DNA from: Falsarthrobacter nasiphocae
Lineage (GTDB): Bacteria > Actinomycetota > Actinomycetes > Actinomycetales > Micrococcaceae
Assembly (NCBI RefSeq): GCF_031456275.1
Contig: NZ_JAVDUI010000001.1
Location: 186,001-250,000 of the forward strand
Reading direction: 5' to 3'
Length of the DNA stretch: 64,000 nucleotides
Numbering within the stretch: position 1 is the stretch's first letter; each line of letters opens with the position of its first letter. The notes beneath the pieces were generated by a model. It saw only the letters and a list, made by a program, of their open reading frames with translations. It was not told where the DNA came from and did not search any database. Below are positions 9,140-17,974 of the stretch, in pieces. A program made the position numbers and the translations under genes.

Positions 9140-9213
9140 GCGGATGTAGCTCAGCTGGCTAGAGCACCACCTTGCCAAGGTGGATGTCGCGGGTTCGAAT
9201 CCCGTCATCCGCT
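9140..9213 (+). tRNA. tRNA-Gly (anticodon GCC), copy 2
   Basis: Identical over 74 nt to the copy at 8748-8821 but followed by an encoded CCA (9214-9216). The anticodon GCC is at 9174-9176. It starts directly after the terminator at 9117-9136, so it probably has its own promoter or survives through read-through. Confidence 0.96.
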
Positions 9214-9234
9214 CCAGCAGTGAAGAAGTACGGG

Positions 9235-9264
9235 AATCCCGGTCGTTTCGGCGGCCGGGATTTT
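9235..9264 (+). terminator. Terminator after second tRNA-Gly
   Basis: AATCCCGG (9235-9242) and CCGGGATT (9255-9262) form an 8-bp stem ending in a short T run (9261-9264). It closes the tRNA cluster. Confidence 0.75.
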
Positions 9265-9355
9265 CTGCATCCTGGACCCTCTCACCGCTCGGGGTCTCCT
9301 AGACTGCTCTGATGGGCTGCACGCCGGCCGCCCAGCTGACGGAAGGACGCGCGGG

Positions 9356-10645
9356 GTGACGGATCACACTGACAGGCCTCACTCTGCCGCTGGCGCTCTC
9401 CCGGGCACCGCGGGCGAGCCCCGCACGCCCGTCGACCACCACGTGGCGGTGCCTCGAGACATCGCCTCACCGCTCAGCGCGGGCTTCGTCACGGCCGTCG
9501 TGGGCTTCTCGTCCTCGTTCATCCTGGTCCTCCAGGGGCTCGAGCACGTGGGGGCCTCCCCGACCCAGGCGCTGTCGGGGCTCATCGCGGTGACGCTCGC
9601 GTTCTCCGTCGGCATGGTGTGGCTCGCCGCCCGCACGCGCGTGCCCATGACCATGGCCTGGTCCACGCCCGGCTCCGCGCTGCTCATGACCACGGCGGCC
9701 CCGGAGGGCGGGTTCCCGGCCGCCGTCGGCGCCTTCATCCTCTGCGCCGCCCTCGTGGCGCTGACCTCTGTGGTCAAGCCGCTCGAGCGGTTCGTCCTCG
9801 GCCTCCCAACCTCCCTGACGCAGGGTCTGCTCGCCGGCATCCTCATCCCCATCTGCGTGGCGCCCTTCGCGGCACTCGCCACCTCCCCCGTCGAGGCCGG
9901 CGCCATGCTGGCCGTCTACGGGATAATGCTCCTCGTGGCCCCGCGGTGGTCAGTCCCGGCGGTCCTCGTCGTCGCCCTGGGACTCTCGGTGCGCGCCTTT
10001 GCGGCCTCAGGCGAGGCGTGGGCGTGGCGCCCGCCCGTCCTCGAGTTCACCGCCCCGACCTTCGATCTTCAGAGCGCCCTGTCCATCGGCGTCAGCCTCT
10101 TCATTGTGACGATGGCGGCCCAGAACCTCCCGGGCATCGGGGTGCTGCGGAGCTTCGGCGAGAATCCGCCGTGGAAGGCGTCGATGGTCGTCTGCGGCGC
10201 GACGTCTGCCGCCTCCGCCCTCTTCGGCGGCCACGCCACGAACCTGTCGTCGCTCAGCGCGGCGATCGCCGTCGGGGAGATGAGCGGCAAGGATCCGCGC
10301 ACGCGCTGGTGGGCCACGCCGGCCGCCGCGGTGGTCTATGTGATCCTCGCGCTGGCGGCTGGCTCGCTGGTCGCGCTCATGTCGCGCTCCCCTGCCGGAG
10401 TCGTCGCGTCCCTCGCGGGCCTGGCGCTGCTGCCCACTTTCACGACGACGGCGCGGGCCGCCCTCACTGACCCCGCGTACGCGGGCCCGAACGCCGTCGT
10501 GATCCTCATCGGGGCGTCGGGGCTGACGGTGGCCGGCTTCTCGGGCGCAGTCTTCGCGTTCCTCGCGGGGCTCGTGCTCCACGGCGTCGTCCGTCGTCGC
10601 CTCCTGGCAGCCGAGCCGAAGACCCCCGTGGCCGTCACGGAATAA
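9356..10645 (+). CDS. BenE-family (benzoate/H+ symporter-like) transporter
   Basis: A 429-residue integral membrane protein with about 11-12 hydrophobic segments spread over residues 40-415. Family marks of the BenE transporters are seen: MAWSTPGSALL near residue 100, a QG-containing helix and FGGHATNLSSLSAAIAVG near residue 285. BenE proteins import benzoate or other aromatic acids with protons, but no benzoate catabolic genes lie nearby, so the substrate here is open. The GTG start at 9356 has GGAAGG about 13 nt upstream; a later start is possible because the first 35 residues are non-conserved. It is transcribed alone, converging on the VOC gene. Confidence 0.82.
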   Translation: MTDHTDRPHSAAGALPGTAGEPRTPVDHHVAVPRDIASPLSAGFVTAVVGFSSSFILVLQGLEHVGASPTQALSGLIAVTLAFSVGMVWLAARTRVPMTMAWSTPGSALLMTTAAPEGGFPAAVGAFILCAALVALTSVVKPLERFVLGLPTSLTQGLLAGILIPICVAPFAALATSPVEAGAMLAVYGIMLLVAPRWSVPAVLVVALGLSVRAFAASGEAWAWRPPVLEFTAPTFDLQSALSIGVSLFIVTMAAQNLPGIGVLRSFGENPPWKASMVVCGATSAASALFGGHATNLSSLSAAIAVGEMSGKDPRTRWWATPAAAVVYVILALAAGSLVALMSRSPAGVVASLAGLALLPTFTTTARAALTDPAYAGPNAVVILIGASGLTVAGFSGAVFAFLAGLVLHGVVRRRLLAAEPKTPVAVTE

Positions 10646-10719
10646 GACGCGCGGCCAGCCGACACTCCCGGGGCCCCGCGCCCAGCCATCACTCCCGCGG
10701 CCCCGCGCCGGCTTGCCCC

Positions 10720-10824
10720 CAGAATTGGCCCCGCCCCCTGAATTGGCGTTTGCCACCTGCAATGTCAGTGGCAAACGCCGATCACGGGGGCGAAACGGGC
10801 TCGCCTGCCAAACGAGGGGGCGAA
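10720..10824. repeat. 105-bp palindromic intergenic repeat, copy 1
   Basis: This segment matches 11441-11545 at 103 of 105 positions (differences at 10780 and 10786), in the same orientation. It contains inverted arms at 10742-10756 and 10768-10782 around an 11-nt loop, and outer arms (CGCCCCCTG and a CGGGGGCG-type partner) that extend the stem. It lies between the converging benE-like and VOC genes and so could also act as a bidirectional terminator. It encodes no protein that I can support. Confidence 0.9.
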
Positions 10825-10882
10825 CAGGAGCCCGAGCGGGCGAAGAGGGACAGCGTGCCACGCGCCGCACGGGCGAGCGGGG

Positions 10883-11248
10883 CTACGAACCGCCGTTGAG
10901 GATGCAGAACTCGTTGCCCTCGGGATCGGCCATCACGGCCCAGCCGAGGTCTCCCCGCCGGTCGTCGACCATGGTTGCGCCGAGGGTCACGGCCCGGTCC
11001 ACTTCCTCATCCCGGCTTGCGCCCTCCGGCACGAAGTCCATGTGCGCGCGGTTCTTGAGCTTCTTGGCATCGGGGACCTTGTAGAAAAGGATCAGGTGGC
11101 CATCGGGGCTGACAAGATAGCACTCGTCCGAGCCCGGGTGGTAGCACTCGGATTCCGCAACATCCCAGGCGAGGAGCTCACGCCAGAATTCGGCAATCGT
11201 ATGCGGGTCCAATGCGTCCCAGGTGGTGTGGGACAAACGCAGCGACAT
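10883..11248 (-). CDS. VOC/glyoxalase-like superfamily protein
   Basis: A 121-residue single-domain protein with the look of a glyoxalase/VOC fold: MSLRLSHTTWDAL at the N-terminus, FWRELLAWDV helix, HMDFVP strand with a metal-type His, GATMVDDRRG and the terminal ADPEGNEFCIL motif, which is the usual VOC ending. Substrate cannot be told from sequence. I use the ATG at 11246-11248; the frame opens 24 codons earlier without similarity. It is flanked on both sides by copies of the 105-bp repeat (10720-10824 and 11441-11545). Confidence 0.82.
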   Translation of the reverse strand: MSLRLSHTTWDALDPHTIAEFWRELLAWDVAESECYHPGSDECYLVSPDGHLILFYKVPDAKKLKNRAHMDFVPEGASRDEEVDRAVTLGATMVDDRRGDLGWAVMADPEGNEFCILNGGS

Positions 11249-11563
11249 CGGAGACCTCTCTTCTGCCAGGCCCAGGGCGGGTCGGCGTACGTGTGGCTGG
11301 GGAGCGTCGATCTTGCGCACGACTCTACGCGGCCGTGCCGGCGTATCCCCCTATCCATGAGTCGCGCCGTCCTCCGGCTGCCCCAGCCGTGCCCTGTCCC
11401 GCTGACGTCGCGCAGGCTCGAAAGACTCGCCGAGGCCCGTCAGAATTGGCCCCGCCCCCTGAATTGGCGTTTGCCACCTGCAATGTCAGTGGCAAACGCC
11501 AATCACAGGGGCGAAACGGGCTCGCCTGCCAAACGAGGGGGCGAAACGGCGGGCAGCGCGCGC
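11249..11563. other. Intergenic region between VOC gene and zapE
   Basis: No gene is supported in these 315 bp. They hold the upstream region of the VOC gene and the second copy of the 105-bp repeat at 11441-11545, which lies just downstream of zapE. Confidence 0.6.
11441..11545. repeat. 105-bp palindromic intergenic repeat, copy 2
   Basis: Second copy of the element at 10720-10824. Here the inner arms ATTGGCGTTTGCCAC (11463-11477) and GTGGCAAACGCCAAT (11489-11503) are perfect complements; copy 1 has one mismatch at 10780. Outer CCCCTG and CAGGGG segments extend the stem past a small bulge. The copies are 721 bp apart. This copy sits downstream of zapE, the first downstream of the VOC gene, so both are at transcript ends. 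Confidence 0.9.
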
Positions 11564-12613
11564 CTAGACGCCCTTGCCGCCCTCGCGAGCCATCGACGTC
11601 AGGCGCGAGATGGCGCGGAAGTACTTCTTGAGGTAGCCCCCCTCGAGCATGCGCTCGGTGAAGAGCTGGTCGAACGGGACACCCGAGGCGAGGACGGGGA
11701 CGTCGAGGTCGTAGAGGCGGTCGGCGAGAACCACGAACCGCAGGGCCGTCGCGTCGTTGTCAATCGTCCGGACGCCGCGCCACACGACGCCGCCGATCCC
11801 CTCAACGAGCTGGCGGTACCGGCTGGGGTGGACGGCGTTGAGGTGTGTGAGGAGGTCCTCGAAGTCGTCGAGGGCCACGACGCGGCCGAACTCCGGGCCG
11901 AGGTGCTGCTCGGGGTGCTCGAGGAGGGTGTCGTCGATGGGGGTGGGAGGCGTCGGCAGGCCGCGGTGGCGGTAGTCCTCACCGTCGATCCGCTGAACCG
12001 AGAATTGGCTCGAGAGGGTCTGGATCTCCCGCTTGAAGTCCTGCGCCGCGAAGCGCCCCTCGCCGAGAGAGCCGGGGAGGGTGTTGCTCGTCGCGGCCAG
12101 CCGGACGCCCGCGTCCGCGAGCTCTCGCATGAGGCGGGACATGAGGACGGTGTCGCCCGGGTCGTCGAGCTCGAACTCGTCGATGCACACGAGGCGGTAC
12201 TGGCTGAGCGCCTCGACGGTCTTGCGGAACGTCAGGGCGCCGACGAGGTTCGTGTACTCAACGAACGTGCCGAACGCCTTGGGCCCTTCCGCTGCGTGGA
12301 AGAGGGAGGCGAGCAAGTGGGTCTTGCCGACGCCGAAGCCGCCGTCGAGGTAGATGCCCGCCGGAGCGGAGTCCCGCTTGCGGCCGAAGAGCTTCCCGAG
12401 GAACCCGCCCGACGCGCCGCCGGCATTGACGTCCGCCGCGAAGGCCCGCAGGCGGCTCACGGCCTCGGCCTGGCTGGGCTGGGAGGGGTCCGGGACATAA
12501 GAGTCGAACGAGACGTCGGCGAAGCGGGGCGAGGGCGCGAACCCAGCCAGCAGCTCCTCGACGGAGACGCTCGGCGTCCGCTGCGTGAGATGGACGAACT
12601 CGTGATCGCTCAT
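11564..12613 (-). CDS. zapE: Cell division ATPase, AFG1-like
   Basis: A 349-residue AAA-type ATPase of the ZapE/AFG1 family. Walker A is GGFGVGKTH and Walker B is [26 protein letters not shown] is the family sensor-1 segment, and [13 protein letters not shown] lies near the C-terminus. In proteobacteria ZapE acts at the Z-ring under stress; in Actinobacteria the role is less defined. The ATG at 12611-12613 is chosen over the frame opening at 12649 because the extra 12 residues are not conserved. Transcribed alone, divergent from sseA. Confidence 0.9.
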   Translation of the reverse strand: MSDHEFVHLTQRTPSVSVEELLAGFAPSPRFADVSFDSYVPDPSQPSQAEAVSRLRAFAADVNAGGASGGFLGKLFGRKRDSAPAGIYLDGGFGVGKTHLLASLFHAAEGPKAFGTFVEYTNLVGALTFRKTVEALSQYRLVCIDEFELDDPGDTVLMSRLMRELADAGVRLAATSNTLPGSLGEGRFAAQDFKREIQTLSSQFSVQRIDGEDYRHRGLPTPPTPIDDTLLEHPEQHLGPEFGRVVALDDFEDLLTHLNAVHPSRYRQLVEGIGGVVWRGVRTIDNDATALRFVVLADRLYDLDVPVLASGVPFDQLFTERMLEGGYLKKYFRAISRLTSMAREGGKGV

Positions 12614-12939
12614 GTGGATGCTGGACCTTCGCGTGTGGGGACGCGGCACGGCAGTGGCCGCGAGCCGCAGGCGGCGCCCCCTGTGCGGGAGCAGGCGCCC
12701 GTACTAGGGTACGGGATGCCGGGCGGCGCAGGTCGCTGGCTGGGTTCCGTCCTCGCGCCGGTGTGAGAGGACGACGACGGGGCCGCGGCGCTCGTCGGGC
12801 CGCCCTCTCCCCTCCGCCGCGTGCCGGGCCGCGCGGCCCGACGGAGCCTTGCCTTACTAGGCGGGCCGCCGTGCCGCGCCGTAAAATAAAGAAAGACCTC
12901 CGTCACCTATTGGCCCAGCCAAGACAAGGATCGAGAACA
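12614..12939. other. Divergent zapE/sseA intergenic region
   Basis: These 326 bp hold no gene that I can support. They contain an inverted repeat CGTCGGGCCG (12793-12802) / CGGCCCGACG (12834-12843) and, nearer sseA, a TAAAAT box at 12882-12887 that could be a -10 element, although no good -35 is seen at 16-18 bp. A 19-nt GC-rich string at 12772-12790 recurs at 28343-28361. Confidence 0.45.
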
Positions 12940-13836
12940 GTGGCACTTTCGCCTGACACCACGCCGGCCTTCGCCGAGTACGCGCACCCTGAGCGGCTTG
13001 TCTCCGCGGAGTGGCTCCTTGAGCACCGCGAGGACCCCAGCCTCGTCCTCCTCGAATCAGACGAGGACATCCTCCTCTACGAGACGGGCCACATCCCCGG
13101 TGCCATCAAGATCGACTGGCACACGGAGCTCACCGACTCCGTGACCCGCGACATCGTCGACGGCGAGGCCTTCGCCCGCGTCATGAGCGCCAAGGGCATC
13201 ACCCCCGAGTCCACCGTCGTCATCTATGGCGACAAGTCCAACTGGTGGGCCGCGTACGCCCTCTGGGTCTTCGAGCTCTTCGGCCACAAGGACGTCCGTC
13301 TCCTCAACGGCGGGCGGGACCTCTGGGTGGCCGAGGGCCGCGAGATGACCCGCGAGAAGCCGTCCGTGACGCCGTCGGACTACCCCGTCGTCGAGCGCGA
13401 CGACTCGACCATCCGCGCGTTCCTCCCCGAGGTGCGCGACGCCATCGGCCAGCGCCCCCTCATCGACGTCCGCTCCCCGCAGGAGTACACGGGCGAGCGC
13501 ACCCACATGCCGAACTACCCGGAGGAGGGCGCACTGCGCGGAGGCCACATCCCGACGGCCGCGTCCGTGCCGTGGGCCAGCGCCGCCCGCGAGGACGGCA
13601 CGTTCAAGTCCCGCGCCGAGCTCGAGAAGATCTACCTCGAGGACGCAGGCCTTGACCCCCAGGGCCCCGTGACGGCGTACTGCCGCATCGGCGAGCGCTC
13701 GAGCCACACGTACTTCGTCCTCAAGCACCTTCTCGGCTTCTCCGACGTGAAGAACTACGACGGCTCGTGGACGGAGTGGGGCAACGCGATCCGCGTTCCC
13801 ATCGCCCTCGGCGCCGAGCCGGGCGCGGCTGCCTGA
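12940..13836 (+). CDS. sseA: Sulfurtransferase (thiosulfate/3-mercaptopyruvate type)
   Basis: Two tandem rhodanese domains in 298 residues. The N-terminal domain (about 15-145) is inactive as usual; the C-terminal domain carries the persulfide cysteine C248 in [10 protein letters not shown], the CRxGxRS-type loop of actinobacterial Sse[10 protein letters not shown] and [11 protein letters not shown] are conserved. It passes sulfane sulfur to an acceptor. The GTG at 12940 follows AAGGA by 9 nt; the longer frame from 12763 starts in low-complexity sequence. It is one base ahead of the sufE-like gene, suggesting a sulfur-relay operon. Confidence 0.9.
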   Translation: MALSPDTTPAFAEYAHPERLVSAEWLLEHREDPSLVLLESDEDILLYETGHIPGAIKIDWHTELTDSVTRDIVDGEAFARVMSAKGITPESTVVIYGDKSNWWAAYALWVFELFGHKDVRLLNGGRDLWVAEGREMTREKPSVTPSDYPVVERDDSTIRAFLPEVRDAIGQRPLIDVRSPQEYTGERTHMPNYPEEGALRGGHIPTAASVPWASAAREDGTFKSRAELEKIYLEDAGLDPQGPVTAYCRIGERSSHTYFVLKHLLGFSDVKNYDGSWTEWGNAIRVPIALGAEPGAAA

Positions 13837-13837
13837 C

Positions 13838-14278
13838 GTGAGCGAGCAGAACCCCTCGATCCCCGCCTCGCTCCAGTCCATCGTCGACGACTTTCAGGGC
13901 GTCGCCGAGTCCGAGCGTCTCGAGCTGCTCCTCGAGTTCTCCGAGGAGCTCCCGGAGCTGCCCGAGCGCCTCGCCGACCACCCCGAGCTGCTTGAGCAGG
14001 TCGTCGAGTGTCAGTCCCCCGTGTTCCTCACGGTGGAGGCCGGGGAGGGCCAGGCCGTCCGCCTGTTCTTCTCCGCACCCCCGGAGGCGCCCACGACGCG
14101 CGGGTTCGCCTCCATCCTCGCCCAGGGCCTCGACGGCCTGACGCGCGCGGAGATCGCGGGCGTCCCGGACGATATGCCGCACCTGCTCGGCCTGGACCGG
14201 GCCATCACGCCGTTGCGACTGCGCGGCATGACGGCCATGCTGGGCCGCATCAAGCGCGGCGTGTCCGAATTGGGCTAG
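13838..14278 (+). CDS. SufE-family sulfur acceptor protein
   Basis: A 146-residue protein matching SufE/CsdE: an N-terminal helix with IVDDFQGVAESERLELLLEFS, the acceptor cysteine C58 in VVECQSPVFL, and the C-terminal RGFASILAQGLDGLTRAEI and TPLRLRGMTAMLGRIK helices. SufE proteins accept persulfide sulfur from a cysteine desulfurase; here the close partner is SseA, so the sulfur donor may be the rhodanese. Its GTG start lies one base after the sseA stop. A strong terminator follows. Confidence 0.9.
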   Translation: MSEQNPSIPASLQSIVDDFQGVAESERLELLLEFSEELPELPERLADHPELLEQVVECQSPVFLTVEAGEGQAVRLFFSAPPEAPTTRGFASILAQGLDGLTRAEIAGVPDDMPHLLGLDRAITPLRLRGMTAMLGRIKRGVSELG

Positions 14279-14307
14279 ACCGGCAGGGGGCTCATGAGTC
14301 AACCGGC

Positions 14308-14345
14308 GAGCGCCGGGGCGTATCCCGCCCCGGCGCTCTTTCTTG
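14308..14345. terminator. Bidirectional terminator between sufE-like gene and hydrolase
   Basis: GAGCGCCGGGGCG (14308-14320) pairs perfectly over 13 bp with 14326-14338 around a 5-nt loop, followed by a T-rich stretch. It lies between converging genes. Confidence 0.88.
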
Positions 14346-14363
14346 TCTTACCTGCGTGCCCCG

Positions 14364-15665
14364 CTACCGCCGGTAGAAGGCCGGCGGGCGCCGCGCCTGA
14401 AGCGTGCGGGTCAGCCAGGTCGAGACCGCCTTTTCCCACCGCTCGGGGTCGACGTTGTACTCCTTCGTGTGGCGGGCCGTCGTGAACCGCTCGAGGGTGA
14501 CGATCTCGGGATTCTTCTCCGCGAGGGCGGCGGACGGCCCGTACGGCACGAAGTCGTCGTCGGCCGAGTGGATGACGAGCGTGGGCGTGCGGAGCTGATC
14601 CGCGCGTGACACCCAGTCCATGCCCTTCAGATCCAGGGGCGCAGCGAGGCCGGTCATGCGCCGGCCCGCCTTGTTGGTCAGAAGCCACAGGCCGAAGCGG
14701 CTCACGTGTGAGGGCAGGCGGTGCACGCGCGCCTGGTGCGCCAGGACGTCGACCCAGTCCACGACGGGGCCGTCCAGCACGAGGGCGCGGATGTCCTTGG
14801 CGTTGACCGAGCGGTCATTGGTCTGGAGTGCGATGGCCCCGCCCATCGAGAACCCGACGAGGACGATCCCCTCCGCCCCCAGCGCCTTCGCCTGGAGGAT
14901 CGCGGCGTCGACGTCGTGCCACTCCGTCCCGCCGAGGCCGTACCGGCCGTCGAGGGCCGCGGGGGCGTCGCCGTCGTTCCGATAGGAGATGACGAGGCAC
15001 GTGATGCCCATCGAGTGCAGGACCGGCACGGCGCGGAGGCATTCGGCGCGAGTCGCGCCGCGGCCGTGAACGAGGATGGCCGTGATCCGCTCGCCCTCCG
15101 TGTCCTCTCCAGGCTCCGCGGGAATGAGCCACGCGGGGGCCGCACCGCCTTCCACGGGAACGTCGATCTCCTCGTAGGGCAGGCGCAGCGACTCGGGACC
15201 CGGGTACTGCGTGCCCGTCCACGTCCCGTTGACGGCGGCGGCGATGTCGCCGCCGTGCACGGCGCCGAGCTGGCGTGTCACGTGGCTCTGACCGGGCTCG
15301 TGCTCGACGATCTCGCCGATCTCCGCGAACGCCTTGCCCTCCGCGAACCAGAGCCCGTACCGCCCGGGGACGACGGTCTCCGGCGTGGCTCCGAGGACGA
15401 TCTGGCGGCCGCCGCCGGCCGACTCGATGACGGCGAGGATCTCGGTGTCGGGGACGCGCTGGCGGGCCGGTGTGACGACCTGCCGGGCGAAGTACGCCCC
15501 GAGGCTCGCGGCGGACCCAGCGACGAGGGAGGAGACGCCCACGCCGGCGGCGAGGCCGAGCGCCAGGTACTGGAGGCTCTCCCCGGCGGCCGCGGCCGGG
15601 GCGGCGGGCCGGCGGCCCAGGCGAGCGGACGAGTTCAGACGGGAGGTTTCAGCGACACGCTTCAT
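14364..15665 (-). CDS. Membrane-anchored alpha/beta hydrolase
   Basis: A 433-residue protein. A hydrophobic segment near residues 30-60 suggests a membrane anchor or uncleaved signal. The hydrolase domain follows residue 190: [11 protein letters not shown] (oxyanion region), the nucleophile elbow GFSMGG with S273, an acid in HSADDDFVP and the histidine in TARHTKEY. These form a full Ser-Asp-His triad. The topology resembles actinobacterial hydrolases of unknown substrate. It is transcribed alone and shares an 87-bp divergent region with msrB. Confidence 0.85.
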   Translation of the reverse strand: MKRVAETSRLNSSARLGRRPAAPAAAAGESLQYLALGLAAGVGVSSLVAGSAASLGAYFARQVVTPARQRVPDTEILAVIESAGGGRQIVLGATPETVVPGRYGLWFAEGKAFAEIGEIVEHEPGQSHVTRQLGAVHGGDIAAAVNGTWTGTQYPGPESLRLPYEEIDVPVEGGAAPAWLIPAEPGEDTEGERITAILVHGRGATRAECLRAVPVLHSMGITCLVISYRNDGDAPAALDGRYGLGGTEWHDVDAAILQAKALGAEGIVLVGFSMGGAIALQTNDRSVNAKDIRALVLDGPVVDWVDVLAHQARVHRLPSHVSRFGLWLLTNKAGRRMTGLAAPLDLKGMDWVSRADQLRTPTLVIHSADDDFVPYGPSAALAEKNPEIVTLERFTTARHTKEYNVDPERWEKAVSTWLTRTLQARRPPAFYRR

Positions 15666-15752
15666 GCCTCCTATTGTCCCCCACGTCCCCTCTCAGCGCA
15701 CAGGGGGCCTGTGGCCTTGCGCGCACCTCGCCGCAGGGGCAGAGTAAACGGC

Positions 15753-16208
15753 ATGACGAGCACCGAGCCCACCTCCCCCGTTCCCGCGTCCGGCCTCACC
15801 GACGACGACTTCCGCCGCCGCCTCACCCCCGAGGAGTACCGCGTTCTCCGCGAGGCAGGCACCGAGGCGCCCTTCACTGGCGAGTACTGGGACACCCGCG
15901 AGGTCGGGGTGTACTCGTGCCGGGCCTGCGGGCAGGAGCTCTTCCGCTCCGAGACGAAGTTCGACTCCCACTGCGGCTGGCCGAGCTTCTTCTCCCCTCT
16001 CGCCGAGGACCGGGTCGAGCACATCCGGGACACCTCCCTCGGCATGGAGCGCATCGAGGTGCGGTGCGCCGCGTGCCAGTCCCACCTCGGCCACGTCTTC
16101 GCCGGGGAGGGCTACGGCACCCCCACGGACCTGCGGTACTGCATCAACTCGGTGAGCCTCCGCCTTGAGCCCGGGGCGGGGACGACGACGGGCGGGGACT
16201 CCGCGTGA
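15753..16208 (+). CDS. msrB: Peptide-methionine (R)-S-oxide reductase
   Basis: A 151-residue MsrB that repairs oxidised methionine. It shows the structural zinc site (C56, C59, C105, C108 in CRACG and CAACQ), the GWPSF motif and the catalytic C130 in [10 protein letters not shown] chose the ATG at 15753; the frame runs open to 14721 but that part is antisense to the hydrolase gene. Its stop overlaps the threonine aldolase start by 4 bp (GTGA, 16205-16208). Confidence 0.95.
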   Translation: MTSTEPTSPVPASGLTDDDFRRRLTPEEYRVLREAGTEAPFTGEYWDTREVGVYSCRACGQELFRSETKFDSHCGWPSFFSPLAEDRVEHIRDTSLGMERIEVRCAACQSHLGHVFAGEGYGTPTDLRYCINSVSLRLEPGAGTTTGGDSA

Positions 16209-17266
16209 CCCGGCTGCACGACTCTCGTCTCGTCGCCTTCGCCTCGGACAACTACGCGGGGGTCCACCCCGACGTCCTCTCGGCGATCGCCGCGGCGAAC
16301 GAGGGACACGTGACAGCGTACGGCGATGACCCGTACACCCGCCGACTGGACGAGGTCGTGCGGGGGCACTTCGGGGCCGAGGCCCGCGCGTACGCGGTGT
16401 TCAACGGCACGGGGGCCAACGTCGTCGCCCTCACCGCGATGACTCCGCGCTGGGGCGCGGTCCTCTGCGCGGACACGGCGCACATCAACACGGACGAGGC
16501 TGGCGCGCCGGAGTCGGTGGGCGGGGTCAAGCTCATGCCGCTGCCGGCCCGGCGCGGCAAGCTCACCCCCGAAGCTGTCGAGAGCGAGGCATGGGGTCAG
16601 GACTTCGTCCACCGCGCGGCGCCGAGCGTCGTGTCGATCAGCCAGTCCACGGAGCTCGGGACGCTGTACACGCCCGAGGAGATCGCCGGGATCGCCGAGG
16701 CCGCGCACGCGGGCGGGATGACGCTGCACATGGACGGGGCGCGGATCGCCAACGCGGCCGCTGCCCTCGGGGCCAGCCTCAAGGAGATGACCTCCGACGC
16801 AGGCGTCGACGTGCTCTCCCTCGGCGCCACCAAGAACGGGGCGCTCTTCGGCGACGCCGTGGTCGTGCTCAACCCCGAGGCGGCCCCCGGCGTCGAGCGC
16901 ATCCGCAAATCCCAGATGCAGCTGGCCTCCAAGGCCCGCTTTGCGGCCGCTCAGCTCGTGGCGCTCTTCGGGACGGACCTGTGGCTGGAGAACGCGCGAC
17001 ACGCCAACGCGATGGCGGAGCGTCTCGGCCAGGCCCTCGCGGGGGCCGAGGGCGTCGAGCTCGCGGGCCCGCCTGAGGCCAACGCCCTCTTCGCGACGCT
17101 CGACCGCGCGGCCGCCGAGCGCGTGCGGGAGCGCTTCCCCTTCTACGACTGGGACGAGGCGCGCGGACAGGTGCGCTGGATGACGGCCTTCGACACGCGG
17201 GAGGCAGACGTGGACGCGTTCGCGGCCCTCGTCCGCGCGGAAACCGCCGGGCCTCGGCGCGCCTAG
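16205..17266 (+). CDS. Low-specificity L-threonine aldolase family
   Basis: A PLP-dependent fold-type I enzyme of 353 residues that cleaves threonine to glycine and acetaldehyde in the best-known members. Seen: [36 protein letters not shown], the Asp that contacts the PLP nitrogen in [10 protein letters not shown], and the Schiff-base lysine K210 in [11 protein letters not shown]. Beta-eliminating lyases share this fold, so the exact reaction is a family inference. It overlaps msrB by 4 bp. Confidence 0.9.
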   Translation: MTRLHDSRLVAFASDNYAGVHPDVLSAIAAANEGHVTAYGDDPYTRRLDEVVRGHFGAEARAYAVFNGTGANVVALTAMTPRWGAVLCADTAHINTDEAGAPESVGGVKLMPLPARRGKLTPEAVESEAWGQDFVHRAAPSVVSISQSTELGTLYTPEEIAGIAEAAHAGGMTLHMDGARIANAAAALGASLKEMTSDAGVDVLSLGATKNGALFGDAVVVLNPEAAPGVERIRKSQMQLASKARFAAAQLVALFGTDLWLENARHANAMAERLGQALAGAEGVELAGPPEANALFATLDRAAAERVRERFPFYDWDEARGQVRWMTAFDTREADVDAFAALVRAETAGPRRA

Positions 17267-17302
17267 TCACCCCGGACGCCCCGCACCCCTAGGCTTGATA
17301 GC

Positions 17303-17974
17303 GTGCTGAGAGACAAGGCAGGGCGTGGGACGGACAGCGGGCCAGTCACTGCCCCGCGCCGGTTGCGCGCCGTGCGGCCCGCCGCGCCCGGTCCCGCCCC
17401 TGCGGGCCACGGCATGAGCCCCGTGCCCCGCCCGTTCCGAATCGCCGTCGAGAGCCTCGCCGCCGTGCCGCACCGCACGGGCGTCACCCTCTCCGAGGTG
17501 CCCTCGCCGAAGTCGGCCGCCCCGTTCTCTGTGTCCCTCGAGGGCGAGACGCTGGACTGCCCGGCAGGAGAGCGCGCCCATGGCCGCTTCATGCTCCTCT
17601 TCGACCCTGACCCCCGCGCCGAATGGGGCTCGTCCTTCCGCGTCGTCACGTTCGTCAGGGCAGACCTCGACGAGTCGATGGGCAACGATCCCCTCCTCTC
17701 CGCCGTGGCCTGGGACTGGCTGACGGATGCGCTGCACGCGGCGGGCGCGGAGCACGAGCGCATCGGCGGGCACGCCACACGAGTCCTCAAGGAGTCGTTC
17801 GGTGAGCTGGCCGGATCCCAGCCGATGCTCGACGTCGAGCTGCGCGCCTCGTGGACCCCGCGCGGCGGGCTCGGCGCCCACCTTGAGGCGTGGCAGTCCG
17901 TCCTCGCCTCCTTCGCTGGCCTGCCCCCCGAGCTCAACGGCGCGGCCCCCCTTCCAGGAGTGAGATTCACATGA
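17303..17974 (+). CDS. DUF3000 family protein
   Basis: An actinobacterial protein of unknown function that is regularly found directly before RNase D, as here. The conserved part begins with PVPRPFRIAVESL and includes FRVVTFVRADLD, WDWLTDAL and VELRASWTP. The GTG at 17303 gives 223 residues, but an ATG at 17414 (MSPVPRPF) would give 186 and matches where conservation starts; the sequence does not decide. Its stop overlaps the rnd start by 4 bp. Confidence 0.85.
   Translation: MLRDKAGRGTDSGPVTAPRRLRAVRPAAPGPAPAGHGMSPVPRPFRIAVESLAAVPHRTGVTLSEVPSPKSAAPFSVSLEGETLDCPAGERAHGRFMLLFDPDPRAEWGSSFRVVTFVRADLDESMGNDPLLSAVAWDWLTDALHAAGAEHERIGGHATRVLKESFGELAGSQPMLDVELRASWTPRGGLGAHLEAWQSVLASFAGLPPELNGAAPLPGVRFT

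Noticed and set aside
12763-12939. N-terminal extension of sseA
   Set aside because: It translates a low-complexity Arg/Pro/Ala stretch and the inverted repeat; the GTG at 12940 has a ribosome-binding site and fits the family length.
14721-15752. N-terminal extension of msrB
   Set aside because: It is antisense to the alpha/beta hydrolase gene; MsrB homology starts at the ATG at 15753.
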